A DNA stretch of 64,000 bases, taken from Neoarius graeffei. Lineage: Eukaryota > Chordata > Actinopteri > Siluriformes > Ariidae. A model generated the notes under the pieces. That model ran no database searches and was not told the origin of the DNA. It saw only the letters and a program-made list of their open reading frames with translations. Made by a program: the position numbers and the translations under genes. Position 1 is the stretch's first letter. Every line of letters starts with the position of its first letter. The DNA is taken from NCBI RefSeq assembly GCF_027579695.1, contig NC_083586.1, positions 4,901,001 through 4,965,000 on the forward strand, in the 5' to 3' direction. This document shows, one piece after another, positions 9,300-20,247 of the stretch.

Positions 9300-12200
9300 A
9301 CTCACTCACTCACTATGGTCCGCATCTAGGAAGATGATCGGGGACCCTTCTCATGACGTCGTTGACCCCTGGCTGCTGCTCGTTCCATGAGCTGATGCTC
9401 TGACAGGGTTCGACCAAGCTTCACCTGGGCACGCCATGCCGTTCTGTCAGCCGCCACCTCAAACCAATTGTTGCCAAAGCCAAAGATTTTCAGGTCTTCT
9501 TTCACGCAGTCTTTCCATCTTTTAAGGGGATGGCCTCTCGGTCGGGTGCCGTGCGAGAGTTCGCAGAAGAGGAGCTGCTTTGGGATCCTGTTGTCACCCA
9601 TCCTACAGACGTGACCCAGCCAGCAGAGTCTATTAGCTCGAATCATAGTTTCCACTGTAGTTGAGTTGGCACGTGACAGGACCTCTGGGTTCGTGATGTG
9701 ATGCCACCATTTAACTCTGAGGAGTTTCTGCAAGGATCGTTGATGGAAACTTTCTAGCATTTGCAGTTGCTTTGAGAGAGTTGGCCATGTCTCACTGCCG
9801 TAGAGCAGAATTGGTAGTATAATGGCTCTGTACACTGTCAGCTTGGTGGTGGTGGACAGTCCATTTCTGTCCCAACATCTCGTAGCTAGACTGCGGAATG
9901 AGTGAGCTGCTCGGCTAATTCTCTTCTTGACCTCGGCTTGAAGGCTCCCATCGTCGCTGAGGTTGCTACCCAGGTACACAAAATTGTGTGCCCGCTTGAG
10001 TTTGAAGCCGTCTAGGAGGATCGGTGGTGGTTCTGGGCACTGAATGTGCATTACCTCGGTCTGGGGTTTGCTGATGGTGAGGCCATAGTCGTTACATGCA
10101 TTGTTAAGGGCTGTTGTGACATTCTGTAGAGAGTTAAGGTCTGCAGTGGCTAAGGCTGCATCGTCGGCATACAGGAAGTCGCTCAGTGTCGTTTTGGATA
10201 CTGATTTAGACTTGAGGCAGCGAAGTTGGAAAAGCTTGCCATCCAACTTGTGTCGTATCTCAACTCCACAGTCTTGCATTTCCTCATGAGCATGGCGAAG
10301 CAAGAAGGAAAAGAAAAGCATAAACAGCATGGGTGCGAGAACACAACCTTGCCGTAGTCCAGAGGAGACTTCGAATGCTTCAGTGAGTTCGCCTTTGATA
10401 GAGACTTTGGCCTGCATGCTGTCATGGAAGCTGCTGCTGATGGCCACCAGCTTAGGGGGGATTCCAATCTTGCGCAGGATATCCCATGTGAGAGACCTAT
10501 CCACTGTGTCAAACGCTTTGACAAGGTCAATGAAGATGATATGGAGCTGCTGGTTCTGCTCGTGGCTCTTCTCAGTCAATTGGCGCAGGGCAAAGATCAT
10601 GTCATTGGTTGAGCGCCCTTCTCTGAAGCTACACTGTGCCTCTGGGATGTGCTTTTCTATGCTTGGCCAGATACAATTCAGGATCACTCGTGCAAACGAT
10701 TTTCTGATGATAGATAACAAGGAGATGCCACAATGGTTTCCACATGTAAACCTACAGTTCTTCTTGAAGAGTGTCACAATGTTGCCATCCTTGAAGTCTT
10801 GGGGCACTCTCTCTTCCTGCCAGATTGTGAGCAGAAGCTTGTGGAGCTTGTTGGTGAGAGCGATGCCACCGGCTTTGAGGACTTCCGCAGGGATACAATC
10901 CGGGCCAGGTGATTTGTCGTTCTTTAAGTGTTTTAGTGCCTTCTGCACTTCATCAAGGAGCGGTGGTTCAGCAAGCTCATGTAGGATTGGCTCTTGGGGA
11001 ATGTCATTGAGAACTCATGGATCAGCGCTGCTCGGTTGGTTGAGCAAAGTGGCAAAATGTTCTTTCCAGCAAGCTAGTATGTCGTCTTTCTCGGTAAGGC
11101 GAATACCGTTAACATCATTGATGGGACCAAGGCCAGATGAATGCCTCTGCTGAACCATCTTCACTGCCTTAAAGAAACTCTGTGAGTCATGTTTCTCTGC
11201 ATGTTCTTCTATCTCGGTAGCTCTGTCAAGCCACCATTGGTTCTGGAGTTTGCGCAATGCTCTCTGGCACTCGCTATGTGCCTTCCTGTATCTCTGGCAG
11301 TTCTCAGGGGTTTCATTCTGTAAGACCGCTTGGAAACTGTCACGCTTCCTCTTCAAGAGGTCCTGGATGGTTAGGTAATTTTCGTCAAACCAGTCGCGAT
11401 GATATCTCTTCTGTAGCCCGAGAATGTCCTTGGATGTGGAGTACAAAACATCTATCAAGGATTCCCAATGATCTTCTAGGGATGATGATTTGATGTCTCC
11501 AAGCCTTTGCGTGATTGATCCCTCAAGTATTTTCATGACCTCCAGATCTTTGAGCCTGGTTGTGTTTAGGTGCTTAGCACCAGGATACCGACGTCTTTGA
11601 GTGGAGATATGGAAACATAGCTTCAAGCGTGCACACACCATTCTGTGATCCATCCAACAATCAGCTGAGCGTTTTACCCAGGCATCGATCAAGTCGCTTT
11701 TGTAGTGGTTGCGTACAATGATGAAATCGGTCATGTGCCAGCATTGTGATCATGGATGCATCAAAGTGCCTTTGTGAATGTCCCGATGTTCAAAAAGGGT
11801 GTTGGAGATTGTGAGTCCATAACGCGCACAAAGCTCGAGAAGCATGATTCCTTGTTCATTGGAGTCTCCTAATCCATGGTTTCCGATGACGCCTGGCCAC
11901 ATTGTGGTGTCCTTGCCAACTCTAGCATTGAAGTCACCAAGTACAAAGAGTCGGTCATGACTGGGCACTGAAAGGGCTTCAGACAGTTGGTCGTAAAATA
12001 GGGTTTTTTCTTCGAGGGGTCTTTTAAATGTAGGTGCGTAGGCACTTATTACAGTTGCTTGGCAGGACTTATTGAGCTTGATCCTCATCATCATAATGCG
12101 GGAGTTGATACCCTTCCACTTGGTTACCAGTGGGTGCAGGGAGGTCTTGATTGCAATCCCGACTCCTTCCTGTCTAGGCTGGACACTTGGTCTGCCTGAG

Positions 12201-12938
12201 TGGAGAAAAGTAAAGTTGCCCTCAATAAACTCCCCCTCCTCAGGGATGCAACACTCACTGAGTCCACAGATGTCGATGTTGAATCTCTTCAGTTCGTCTG
12301 CAACTAACGCAGTTCTTCTTTCAGGGGCTTGGCGTCTGGAGGTGGTTCTGTCAGATAGGGTTCTGATGTTCCAGGAGGCAAGCTTGATTGATTTTATCGT
12401 GTGGCGGGCACGCATGGGTAAGTCAGAGCCAGGGGGTCCTTGCGGCTTTGCCCTTGGTCCGTCATATGTGCAGTGTCGCCGCCCATGCGTACGACGCTGA
12501 TTCGAATTATACTGTGATGGATCTGTAGCGGGCATCAAGATCCTCAGCCAAAGGGTGCTGGCCTCGGGCTGAGGGTGAGCAGGCTGCCCTCTTCCGTGCT
12601 CATGTCCTCCATGGGCAGTTGATGCAGAGTGGCCTCAGGGAGACACATATCACAACATCGTATGTCCAGGAGCGGTCAGAAAGGCAAAGGTCAGTGGGCA
12701 GACCCAGGCAGGGACTGACCTTAGGCATGCTGGCCATTGGGACTGCAGAAAGACCTCTTCTGCCCTATGGTGGCATGCCCGGCACACATATAACTGCTCT
12801 TGGTCTGGCCTGTCACCTAGGACCTGTCTGCCTTGGGAGAACCTAACAGGGGCATAATGCCCCCGACAACATAGCTCCTAGGATCATTCAAGCACACAAA
12901 CCCCTCCACCATGATAAGGTGGCAGTTCTAGGAGGGGA
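9300..12938 (-). mobile_element. APE-type non-LTR retrotransposon (LINE), near full length
   Basis: This minus-strand element runs from a 5' UTR at about 12938-12540 to a 3' end at about 9300 with a (GTGA)n tail. It splits a V-SINE: the SINE reads ...CCAGATCATCA up to 9299 and resumes ACAGGGCTAACACATA at 12943. The 5' UTR includes a segment near 12880-12920 that is common upstream of fish LINEs (CCACCTTATCATGGTGGAGG on the minus strand). The product resembles proteins annotated as craniofacial development protein 2-like. I cannot fix the clade; RTE-X or a related group is likely. Confidence 0.85.
9326..12538 (-). pseudogene. LINE polyprotein: endonuclease plus reverse transcriptase, two in-frame stops
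   Basis: One continuous frame of about 1070 codons is interrupted only by TGA at 11747-11749 and 11012-11014. The N-terminal APE-like endonuclease has LASWNIRTLSD, ICGLSECC (catalytic Glu), ISAYAPT, VLGDFNARVG and a final MTDFIIVRN. RT follows with FIDLVKAFDTVDR, GLRQGCVLAPMLF and FLYADDAALA (YADD intact), then the C-terminal KLLRVKWWHHITNPEVL and LCWLGHVCRM. Both stops sit where an arginine CGA would fit (MHP-stop-SQ and DP-stop-VLND), consistent with CpG decay rather than frameshifting. Otherwise the frame is remarkably intact, which suggests a fairly recent insertion. The ATG at 12538 is chosen as the first Met upstream of the endonuclease. Confidence 0.9.
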
Positions 12939-13173
12939 AAACACAGGGCTAACACATAAAGACAAACAACCATTCACACCTACAGTCAATTTAGACCCAC
13001 CAATTAACCTAACCTGCATGTCTTCAGGGGAAAACAGGACACCCAGAGGAAACCCACACAGGCACAGAAAGAACATGCATACTCCACACAGAAAGGCCCC
13101 CATCAGCCACTGGGCAAACCCAGAACATGCTGGCTGTGAGGCGACAGCGTTAACCACTACACGACTGTGCCAC
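12939..13173 (-). mobile_element. V-SINE 5' part, continuation of 9147-9299
   Basis: The minus-strand tRNA-like head (GGTGGCACAGTCGTGTAGTG, TTAACGCTGTCGCCTCACAG) and the core with GTGGAGTATGCATGTTCTTT are present. It is more diverged than the other copies in the window. Its downstream half is displaced to 9147-9299 by the LINE insertion. Confidence 0.85.
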
Positions 13174-13424
13174 CGCCAACTGTTCTAATGCTCCCCAAGC
13201 CACCATGTTGCACCCAAATCCAGACCTATAGTGCCCAATATCATTGAAGCTGTGATGGTACTGGAATAAACCTCAGATCCAAAATTGCAGAAGTGGACCA
13301 TACCTATCTTGACGAGAACTTGTTCCATGTTGATGGAAACAAAGGGTTTGGGATATGCAAGCTTGCTCAAAAGCAGCCTTCAGGTGAAATATATTATTTC
13401 AAGAGGTGCAAACAACAGCTTCAG

Positions 13425-13482
13425 AGGTTCCATTGAGAGTTGAATTCAGAGTCTAGAGTGCTAACCATTACACCATGGAACC
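13425..13482 (-). pseudogene. tRNA-Gln (CTG) pseudogene with internal deletion
   Basis: On the minus strand the 5' half (GGTTCCATGGTGTAATGG, TTAGCACTCTAGACTCTGAA) matches vertebrate tRNA-Gln(CUG), and the 3' end CTCAATGGAACCT completes the acceptor. About 14 nt of the variable loop and T arm are missing, leaving 58 nt. It cannot fold a T arm or carry a B box. Confidence 0.72.
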
Positions 13483-13592
13483 AAGACACAGCTACAAGGC
13501 TGTTTTTACCATCAAATTACTGCCATATAACTGACCTTGCTCTGGCAAAAAATTTAGCACCCACTTGGTCAAAGGCATACACAAACAACCAA

Positions 13593-13657
13593 TCCCGATA
13601 CCCAGGACTGAATCAGGGACCTTCAGTCTTACGCTTTCCCTACTGAGCTATTTCAGC
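13593..13657 (-). pseudogene. tRNA-Phe (GAA) pseudogene with deletion
   Basis: The minus strand reads GCTGAAATAGCTCAGTAGGG, AAGCGTAAGACTGAA and then directly GGTCCCTGATTCAGTCC. Compared with vertebrate tRNA-Phe the 3' side of the anticodon arm (about 8 nt) is missing, leaving 65 nt. The D arm is well preserved. It is part of a cluster of decayed tRNAs. Confidence 0.7.
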
Positions 13658-13775
13658 ATGCCCTACAGGGTTTAACTCATGGCTTCTTCCATGCAGTCGG
13701 ATACAGCCTTTGGCCCTTTTGAAATGTATGCAGCAAGCAGAAATTTGTTTTTGAGATCACATTCCATTATATTAC

Positions 13776-14520
13776 ATGATAGGCATTAAGCAGATGCACA
13801 ACATCAACTCATCAGACTTGGAGGTAGACCACCAGACTCAAGCTGCCACCAAAGCCTTCGGTGCTTTACAAAAGCAACTATGGTCTCGCCATGACATCAA
13901 GAGAACCAGCAAGTTGAAAGTATACAATGCCGCAGTCTTATCACCACTGCTTTACACCAACAAATGTATGATGATCTACGGTAAACACTTCAAGTATCTG
14001 ACCAGGCTACAACTGCAACACCTGCATCAAATCCTCAAAATAAAATGGCAGGACAAGGTCCCTGATGTAGAAGTCCTCAGGCGAGCCAAAACAGTAAGCG
14101 TGGAAACCCTTATCACAGCCTCCCAACTTCGTTGGGCTGGACACATCTGGCACATGCTTGACACGCGACTACCAGAAGCCGTTTTCTATGGAGAACTGAG
14201 CCTAGGAAAGAGTCTGACAGAAACAAGGAGGACAGAAACTGAGGTACAAAGACATTTGGAAGAGGAACATGAAGAATGCCGTCATTATCGATCAGACATG
14301 AGAAAGGGATGCCTCAGTTAGAGCAACATAGTGAAGCAAAGTTAAAAGCTCAGTGTTTGAAATTGAAGACAAGCATCAAAGGGAGTATAGGAGAGCTCAT
14401 GAAACTAGACAATCCATAGCACCTCAACCGGGCCATTCATGCCACCGCTGCGGACGACTCTGTCGCTCTGGTGCAGGCCTCGCGGCCCATCTGCATTTCT
14501 GTGCATCCTAATGAAGCAGG
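13776..14520 (+). pseudogene. LINE C-terminal fragment with zinc finger
   Basis: The frame 13776-14321 encodes KAFGALQKQLWSRHDIKRTS, then LHQILKIKWQDKVPDVEVLR and LRWAGHIWHMLDTRLP, the region downstream of RT in the APE-type LINE family seen at 52252-56700. A shifted frame at about 14430-14500 adds CHRCGRLCRSGAGLAAHLHF, a C-terminal C2H2 zinc finger as in that family (compare CAGCGRDCHSRIGLFSH at 52889). RT and endonuclease are absent. It is a 5'-truncated relic on the opposite strand to the LINE upstream. Confidence 0.8.
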
Positions 14521-14539
14521 CATCATCGCAAGCAATGGA

Positions 14540-14804
14540 CAGCCAACAAAGGGTTGCGGACAACTGGCACCATTGGTGGGGCCCCTTTGGCTATTCTGTC
14601 ATAAGAGCAGGGCTGCCTGAGATTGATGACCCAGGACTAAGTGTGCAATGGTTGACAGAAATGATTTCAAGTAATCCTGACAAGTCCATCGTGCACTTGT
14701 GCAATGAGCTAAGACTGTTGCATGATGCAAACACCGGTGAGGCATTCCCAAACCCAGTTGTACGGGTGAATGGTTTCAAACGGGACATGGATCGTTGCCG
14801 ATGA
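14540..14804 (+). other. Unrecognised open frame, about 88 residues
   Basis: An open frame continues from the zinc-finger region and ends at TGA 14802-14804. It includes WHHWWGPFGYSVIRAGLPEI, VQWLTEMISSNPDKSIVHLC and GEAFPNPVVRVNGF. Composition is protein-like (mixed, no low complexity), but I do not recognise a family and no start or splice signal is decisive. It could be an exon relic of a host gene or part of another transposon. Confidence 0.3.
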
Positions 14805-15112
14805 GGCATTCGTGAAACTTATGTTGAAAAGTCCAACATGAAAAGACTGATGGCAAACGACAGGGAGGGATGAAGTGCTAGGAACCTGTCTCTATCGCTG
14901 TAACGGTCCCTATATGTGGTGCAAATTGACATGGGACAGAAGAAGAAAAGAAAATGGAAACACCTGGATTTGTCTGGACTGAAATGGGCTGACACATTTT
15001 TACTACTGATTTGCTTCCTCTTGTTTAGCAAGCCAGCCATGCTTCTGCTGCATCCTTGTGTGTACTCTCAATTAATGGGATCTTGGAAATTTTGGTGTTA
15101 GAAGAAATCTGC

Positions 15113-15492
15113 GCGGGCGGCATGGTGGTGTAGTGGTTAGCACTGTCGCCTCACAGCAAGAAGGTCTGGGTTCGAGCCCCGTGGCCGGCGAGGGCCTTTC
15201 TGTGCGGAGTTTGCATGTTCTCCCCGTGTCCACATGGGTTTCCTCCGGGTGCTCCGGTTTCCCCCACAGTCCAAAGACATGCAGGTTCGGTTAACTGGTG
15301 ACTCTAAATTGACCGTAGGTGTGAATGTGAGTGTGAATGGTTGTCTGTGTCTATGTGTCAGCCCTGTGATGACCTGGCGACTTGTCCAGGGTGTACCCCG
15401 CCTTTCGCCCGTAGTCAGCTGGGATAGGCTCCAGCTTGCCTGTGACCCTGTAGAACAGGATAAAGTGGCTAGAGATAATTAGAGATGAGATG
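15113..15492 (+). mobile_element. V-SINE (DANA/mermaid-like), full length, with 13-bp TSD
   Basis: A tRNA-like head carries an A-box (GTGTAGTGGTTAGCAC) and a B-box (GGGTTCGAGCCCC). It is followed by the conserved V-SINE core (TTTGCATGTTCTCCCCGTGT, CCGGGTGCTCCGGTTTCCCC) and a 3' part with GACTTGTCCAGGGTGTACCC, ending in a GAGAT-type tail. Target-site duplications AGAAGAAATCTGC are at 15100-15112 and 15493-15505. It is transcribed by RNA polymerase III in living families and mobilised by a partner LINE. This is the only plus-strand copy of seven. Confidence 0.95.
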
Positions 15493-15577
15493 AGAAGAAA
15501 TCTGCTTGCCCCTCGCTGCTAAACACATGCAATCGCGAATTTCAAAAGCCTCTGGACAAAGCCTTTCTCTCATCAAA

Positions 15578-15635
15578 TTTGACACACAAACACTGGCTTA
15601 AGAGTCCAGTGCCTCATTGATGAGGCCACTGCGAC
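15578..15635 (-). pseudogene. tRNA-Arg-like pseudogene
   Basis: The minus strand reads GTCGCAGTGGCCTCATCAAT, GAGGCACTGGACTCTTAAGC and CAG, matching the first two thirds of vertebrate tRNA-Arg(CCT), with the anticodon position now CTT. The T arm is unrecognisable. It is a relic only. Confidence 0.5.
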
Positions 15636-15639
15636 ATAG

Positions 15640-16050
15640 GCCTTAACCTCAAATGACCAGCATCAATAGCACTAACACTCATGTGAAGGGGAAACAAAAG
15701 CCATCTTGGCCATCTTTCTAGTCGGGGCATGAAGCCCCTATTAGCCCCTGTTCTATTAGATATCTGCTTGAATGCAGGTTCATGTCACCTTTGCATTCTT
15801 CACAAAATCTGTATGGCTTTACTGATTTTACTGCTTTCAACAAGGCCTGTAACTTCATTGTCTTGGTATGTGATTCAAGTTAGGGAGTAGGACCTGTGAC
15901 TGCCAGGAGAGACGCTACACTGTATCTACTATCATAACTACGTAGCAAGAAAATCTTGTGTTTATTTCTCCATGATTTAAGACTATTACAATGATTCCAT
16001 TCACTATATTTTACTGGAAAGAAAGCATCCAAAAAAAAAAAAAACAGGTT
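15640..16050. other. No recognised feature
   Basis: Low-information sequence between the tRNA-Arg relic and an L2 fragment. It ends in an A-run at 16031-16044. No frame, RNA gene or repeat was recognised. Confidence 0.5.
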
Positions 16051-16054
16051 CATG

Positions 16055-17620
16055 GGTGACTTATTATTTACAGGCCCCCGGGGCCATATTCTGAGTTTCT
16101 TTCTGAATTTGCAGATTTTATCTCAGATCTGATTATTTACTTAGACAAAACTTTAGTTGTCGTAGATTTTAATATTCACTTTGATAACCCAGAAAACCCT
16201 TTGAAAACAGCGTTTGTGTCCATTTTAGATTCAGTAGGGATTAATCAGAATGTCATAGGACCGACCCATAATGGTCATCACACCCTCGATCTAATACTAA
16301 CATTCGGGTTAAATGTAGAAAATATAGCCATACTTCCACAGTCTGAAGTTATCTCAGATCATTATCTCAACTCATTCAAAATATGTCTGAGTAATAATAA
16401 TGCACCTCACCACGCTACTGTATTAAATGTACCTTCACGTCAACTACTGCACAGAGCTTTATAAATGATCTCCCAGAGTTATCAACTTTGACTGGGTCAC
16501 TGTCGGCCCCTACAGAACTTCATCAGGGAACTGAATGCTTAAAGTCAACGTTCCGCCATACTTGACCTCATTATCCGCCATAAGCTAATGTAGCTCCTCT
16601 TAAAAGGAAAATGTTCAGAGACAAAAAATTAGCACCCTGGTGTAATGAAGACACTCACAGTTTAAAACAGACCACTTGAAAATTGGAACGTAAATGTTGT
16701 CAAATAAAATTGGTAGTTTTCAAATTAGTATGGAAGGAGAGTTTCCTGAAGTATAGAAAAGCTCTTAGTGCTGTGAGATCAACTTATCTCCCCTCCCTAA
16801 TAGAAGATAACAAAAATAATCCTAGATTCCTGTTTAATACTGTAGCAAAATTAACCAGGAATAAGTCCACTACAGACACGTGCATACCTGTAGTATGTAG
16901 TCGCAACGACTTCATGAATTTCTTTAATGACAAAATTGTGAATACCCAACAAAAGACTTAAACTACTAATTTAAGGTCAGACAATGTAAGTGACCCTGTA
17001 GTTAACTGATAGAACTGTATCAGATCAGCAATTAGAATGTTTTACTCCCCTTAGAGAAATTGAATTACTTTCATTAATCTCCGCATCAAAAGCCTCAACT
17101 TGTGTACTAGATCCCTTGCCTACACGTCTATTCAAAAAGATAATACCCGAAGTAATTGAACCACTTCAAAAAATAATAAATTCTTCCCTTAGGATTGGCT
17201 ATGTACCCAAATCCTTTAAACTAGCAGTTATTGATTAAAAAACCTGAGCTTGATCCCTGTCAGCTGTCCAATATCAAACCTCCCCTTTATCTCCAAGATT
17301 CTTGAAAAAGCTGTGGCACAGCAGTTATGCCCATATTTACATAGGAATGACATCCATGAAATGTATCAGTTAGGATTTAGACCTCATCATAGCACAGAGA
17401 CAGCACTGGTTAAAGTAGTAAATGACCTACTGTTGGTGTCTGATCAGGGCTGTGTCTCGCTGCTTGTGTTGCTTGACCTTCGTGCAGCATTTGATACCTC
17501 TGATCATTCCATTCTTCTGGATAGACTAGAAAATGTTGTGGGAGTTAAGGGAACAGCCCTCTCCTGGCTCAGCTGTAATTTCGCTGATCACTATCAGTAT
17601 GTTGATGTAAACTGTAAATA
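16055..17620 (+). pseudogene. L2 ORF2 fragment (endonuclease C-term to RT)
   Basis: This stretch closely parallels 21715-23270 of the complete L2. It shows the endonuclease end (FDNPENPLKTAFVSILDSVG, PTHNGHHTLDLILTF, SEVISDHYLNSF), linker (ERKCCQIKLVVFKLVWKESF) and RT start ([53 protein letters not shown]). It contains several stops and indels. At 16677-16679 it has the same in-frame TGA as the complete L2 has at 22309-22311. Both ends are cut: the 5' side follows an A-run, and the 3' side abuts the duplicated segment at 17628. Confidence 0.88.
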
Positions 17621-17627
17621 AACAGGC

Positions 17628-18850
17628 TTCAACTTGCACTGAAAAGAACCCCAGTGCATTTCAGGTCCAATGCATTAATCCCTGAGCGGTTGCCAAAATG
17701 GAGCAAAGTCAAGGCTGAAAGTGTCATTCCTTGTATTGGGGCTTTTTTATTACTATTATTTTTATTCATGGTGAATACAAGAAGAGAAGATACAAAGAAG
17801 AAGACCATCTGTCTGTGATTTTGTCACAAATTATACCCTAAAAATGTCTACGATTAGATGGGCTAGTGTGTCCTCCCCTGCTGTCTCCTGTAGTCCACTA
17901 TCTTCTCCTTAGTTTTCCTGATGTTGAGAGAGAGGTTGTTGTCCTGGCACCAGCTGGCTAACGCCTTCACTTCCTCTTTGCATGCTGTCTCATCGTTGTC
18001 CCTAAGGAGGCCCAACATGGTTGTGCCATCAGCAAACATCTTGATGATGTTGGTGCTGTATTTAGCAGTACAGTCATGGGCGAACAAGGAGTACATGAGG
18101 GGACTGAGCACACAGCCCAGTGGTGCACCTGTGTTCAGGATCAGTGAGGAGGAAGTGTGGCTACCGATTATCACCACCTGTCCGATTATCTGCCTGTCAG
18201 AAAGTCAAAGATCCATCTGCAAATGGTCATCTCCTGATGAAATCATGAAATATTTCATCATGATTGCATTTTCTCTGCTCATACCAAGGCAGTTTGTACT
18301 TATTAAGTGCAACTTTGCACCTGTTTGCATCCTTCTTCAAAGGTAAAATTGATAAAATATGGCAGAATATTGCTCATAATATATCAATTTCAACACAATG
18401 TCAGAATTTTGTTTGATTGATTATGAGACTCTTGAAAAAACTGTACAAAATCTCAGTTCCTCAACATCTGAATTGGACATTCTGCCCACCAACTTTTTTA
18501 AGTCTGTTCTTCACCTTATAATTACAGATGTGCTTCAGATCATAAATACATCTCTAGAGACTGGCATTTTTCCTGCATCCCTGAAAGAAAAGCCATTGTA
18601 AAGCCCCTACTTAAAAAGAATAATCTAGATGCTTCAGTATTGAACAACTACAGGCCAATATCAAATCTACCATTCATTGGGAAAATCCTTGAAAAAATTG
18701 TCTTCAATCAAATAACTGCCTTCTTGATGTCAAACAGCTGTTTTGATAATTTTCAGTCAGGATTTCATGCCAATCATAGCACTGAAACAGCGCTGATTAA
18801 AGTTATAAATGACATACGTCTTAATACTGATGCAGGCAAAACATCAACCA
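17628..18850 (+). repeat. Direct duplication of 4942-6205
   Basis: The order is the same as upstream: the unit X end (17628-17845), the LINE-Y RT fragment on the minus strand (17863-18177, with the same FADG change) and the 5'-broken L2 RT start (frames 18398-18601 and 18640-18930, with IINTSLETGIFPASLK and [16 protein letters not shown]). The junction between LINE-Y and L2, including the near-palindrome ATCATGAAATATTTCATCAT, is identical in kind. This shows one composite segment was copied. The copy ends in the CT/GA tract at 18851. Confidence 0.85.
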
Positions 18851-18904
18851 TTCTCTCTCTCTCTCTCTCTCTCTCTATAAAGAGAGAGAGAGAGAGAGAG
18901 AGAG
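18851..18904. repeat. Palindromic (CT)n-(GA)n microsatellite
   Basis: A CT run of about 26 bases is followed by ATAAA and a GA run of about 24 bases, forming a near-perfect inverted repeat. It separates the duplicated L2 segment from unit A copy 1. Confidence 0.9.
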
Positions 18905-20247
18905 TTTATTCAAAAGATACCATTAATTGAAATAGCTGACATGAATTAGCGAACTAATACTGATCGTATATAGCAATGATAGCAGCCAAGGAATAGTTCA
19001 ATATAACTGGTGATACAATATGTGCAAATAAGAATCAGTAGTGTATATGATGATAACTAAGGCACTAGTGGTGATCAGAAGTAATAAGCTATATCCAAGT
19101 TTGCAGTGTAGGGGTGAGTGAATATTAAAAATGTAATAGGGAAACCATGTGTTTGTGGGTGCGTGTGGGTGAGAGAGAGAGAGAGAGAGAGAGAGTGAGT
19201 GTGTGTGTGTAATGTGAATGGAATGTAGCCGTGCCCAAAAGGTGGATGGTCAGCACAGAAAGGGCATGCGAAATTGAACAAAGGAATCTGTAGTTCAAAC
19301 TAGACTTGGCTCGACCTTTAACCCAAATTTTACTCAAATCCCAGTGTTGAGGAGTGAAGGACGATGGAGGGAGTTAAAAAGAGAGAGAGAGAATGCATGC
19401 ACAAAATAACTAAATACAGATCGTAAATAAAGTAAATCAAACAACACGTGGTCTAAGACCGACTTTCATGTGAATCAAAATGTGTACATTTAAATCATAA
19501 ATGAATTAAAATAAAGAACACTATTAACTAACTGCAAGTAAAAACTAACACATTTTGCCCAAATGCTAGCCTCACTTGGGTGATCGCTCTTGTTAGCGAT
19601 TGAAGTGTGCCTTCTCCGAAGATTGCGTGGGATGCAGATCCAGGATGAAGACGGTTTTGTTCCTTACAGCTCATCAGCTGAAGATCCTTGGTGTCCTGTT
19701 GGCTGTCTGATAATCTAGAAGGAATCTTGTTTATAATTTGTCGACGCTGAAAAAGGGAAAAGGAATCCAGTCACCTTTTCTCTTTGAAACACTGCGTGGG
19801 CTGCAGTATCTAACCGGTTCAATTATTATTACAACTCTGCGAAGGTCAAATACATTGAACTTTGGCTAAAGTCCGGTATCAAAAGCTGGTAAGGACTTCC
19901 TGGTTTACCCACTTCCTGCTTCCTGAGTTGTTCGCGCCGAGTCCTTTTTTCCCGCGAGTGCCGGCGTTAATTACTAATCTTTTTTTAACTTTTTTTCTAC
20001 AAATAAATTTCCAGTATCCTCTTCATTTTTATTGTACTGTCGCTTTCATTTTTGTACTTTTCACTTTCGCTTTCCTTTTTCCGGGTTTTTTTTCCCGTTT
20101 TTTTCTCTTTCTTTTTTTGGAAGAACACCGAGACCAGAAGTTTTCTTTTTCTCTCCTCCTGTGTAAAGACCACAAGCGGAGGCCATCCACATCTGATCTG
20201 CTTTAATATCTACAGATCTTCATTTAAGGTACGTGAATCTTTTCATC

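Noticed and set aside
10329-11153. 274-codon frame on the plus strand
   Set aside because: It is the antisense shadow of the LINE polyprotein at 9326-12538; all family motifs are on the minus strand.
15113-15190. tRNA-like head of the V-SINEs as tRNA genes
   Set aside because: They are attached to the SINE core and lack proper acceptor pairing, so they are SINE promoters, not tRNA genes.
19862-20206. Phe-rich frame of 114 codons
   Set aside because: It lies over the T-rich 5' UTR of the L2 element and crosses its insertion boundary. Its composition is just poly-T.
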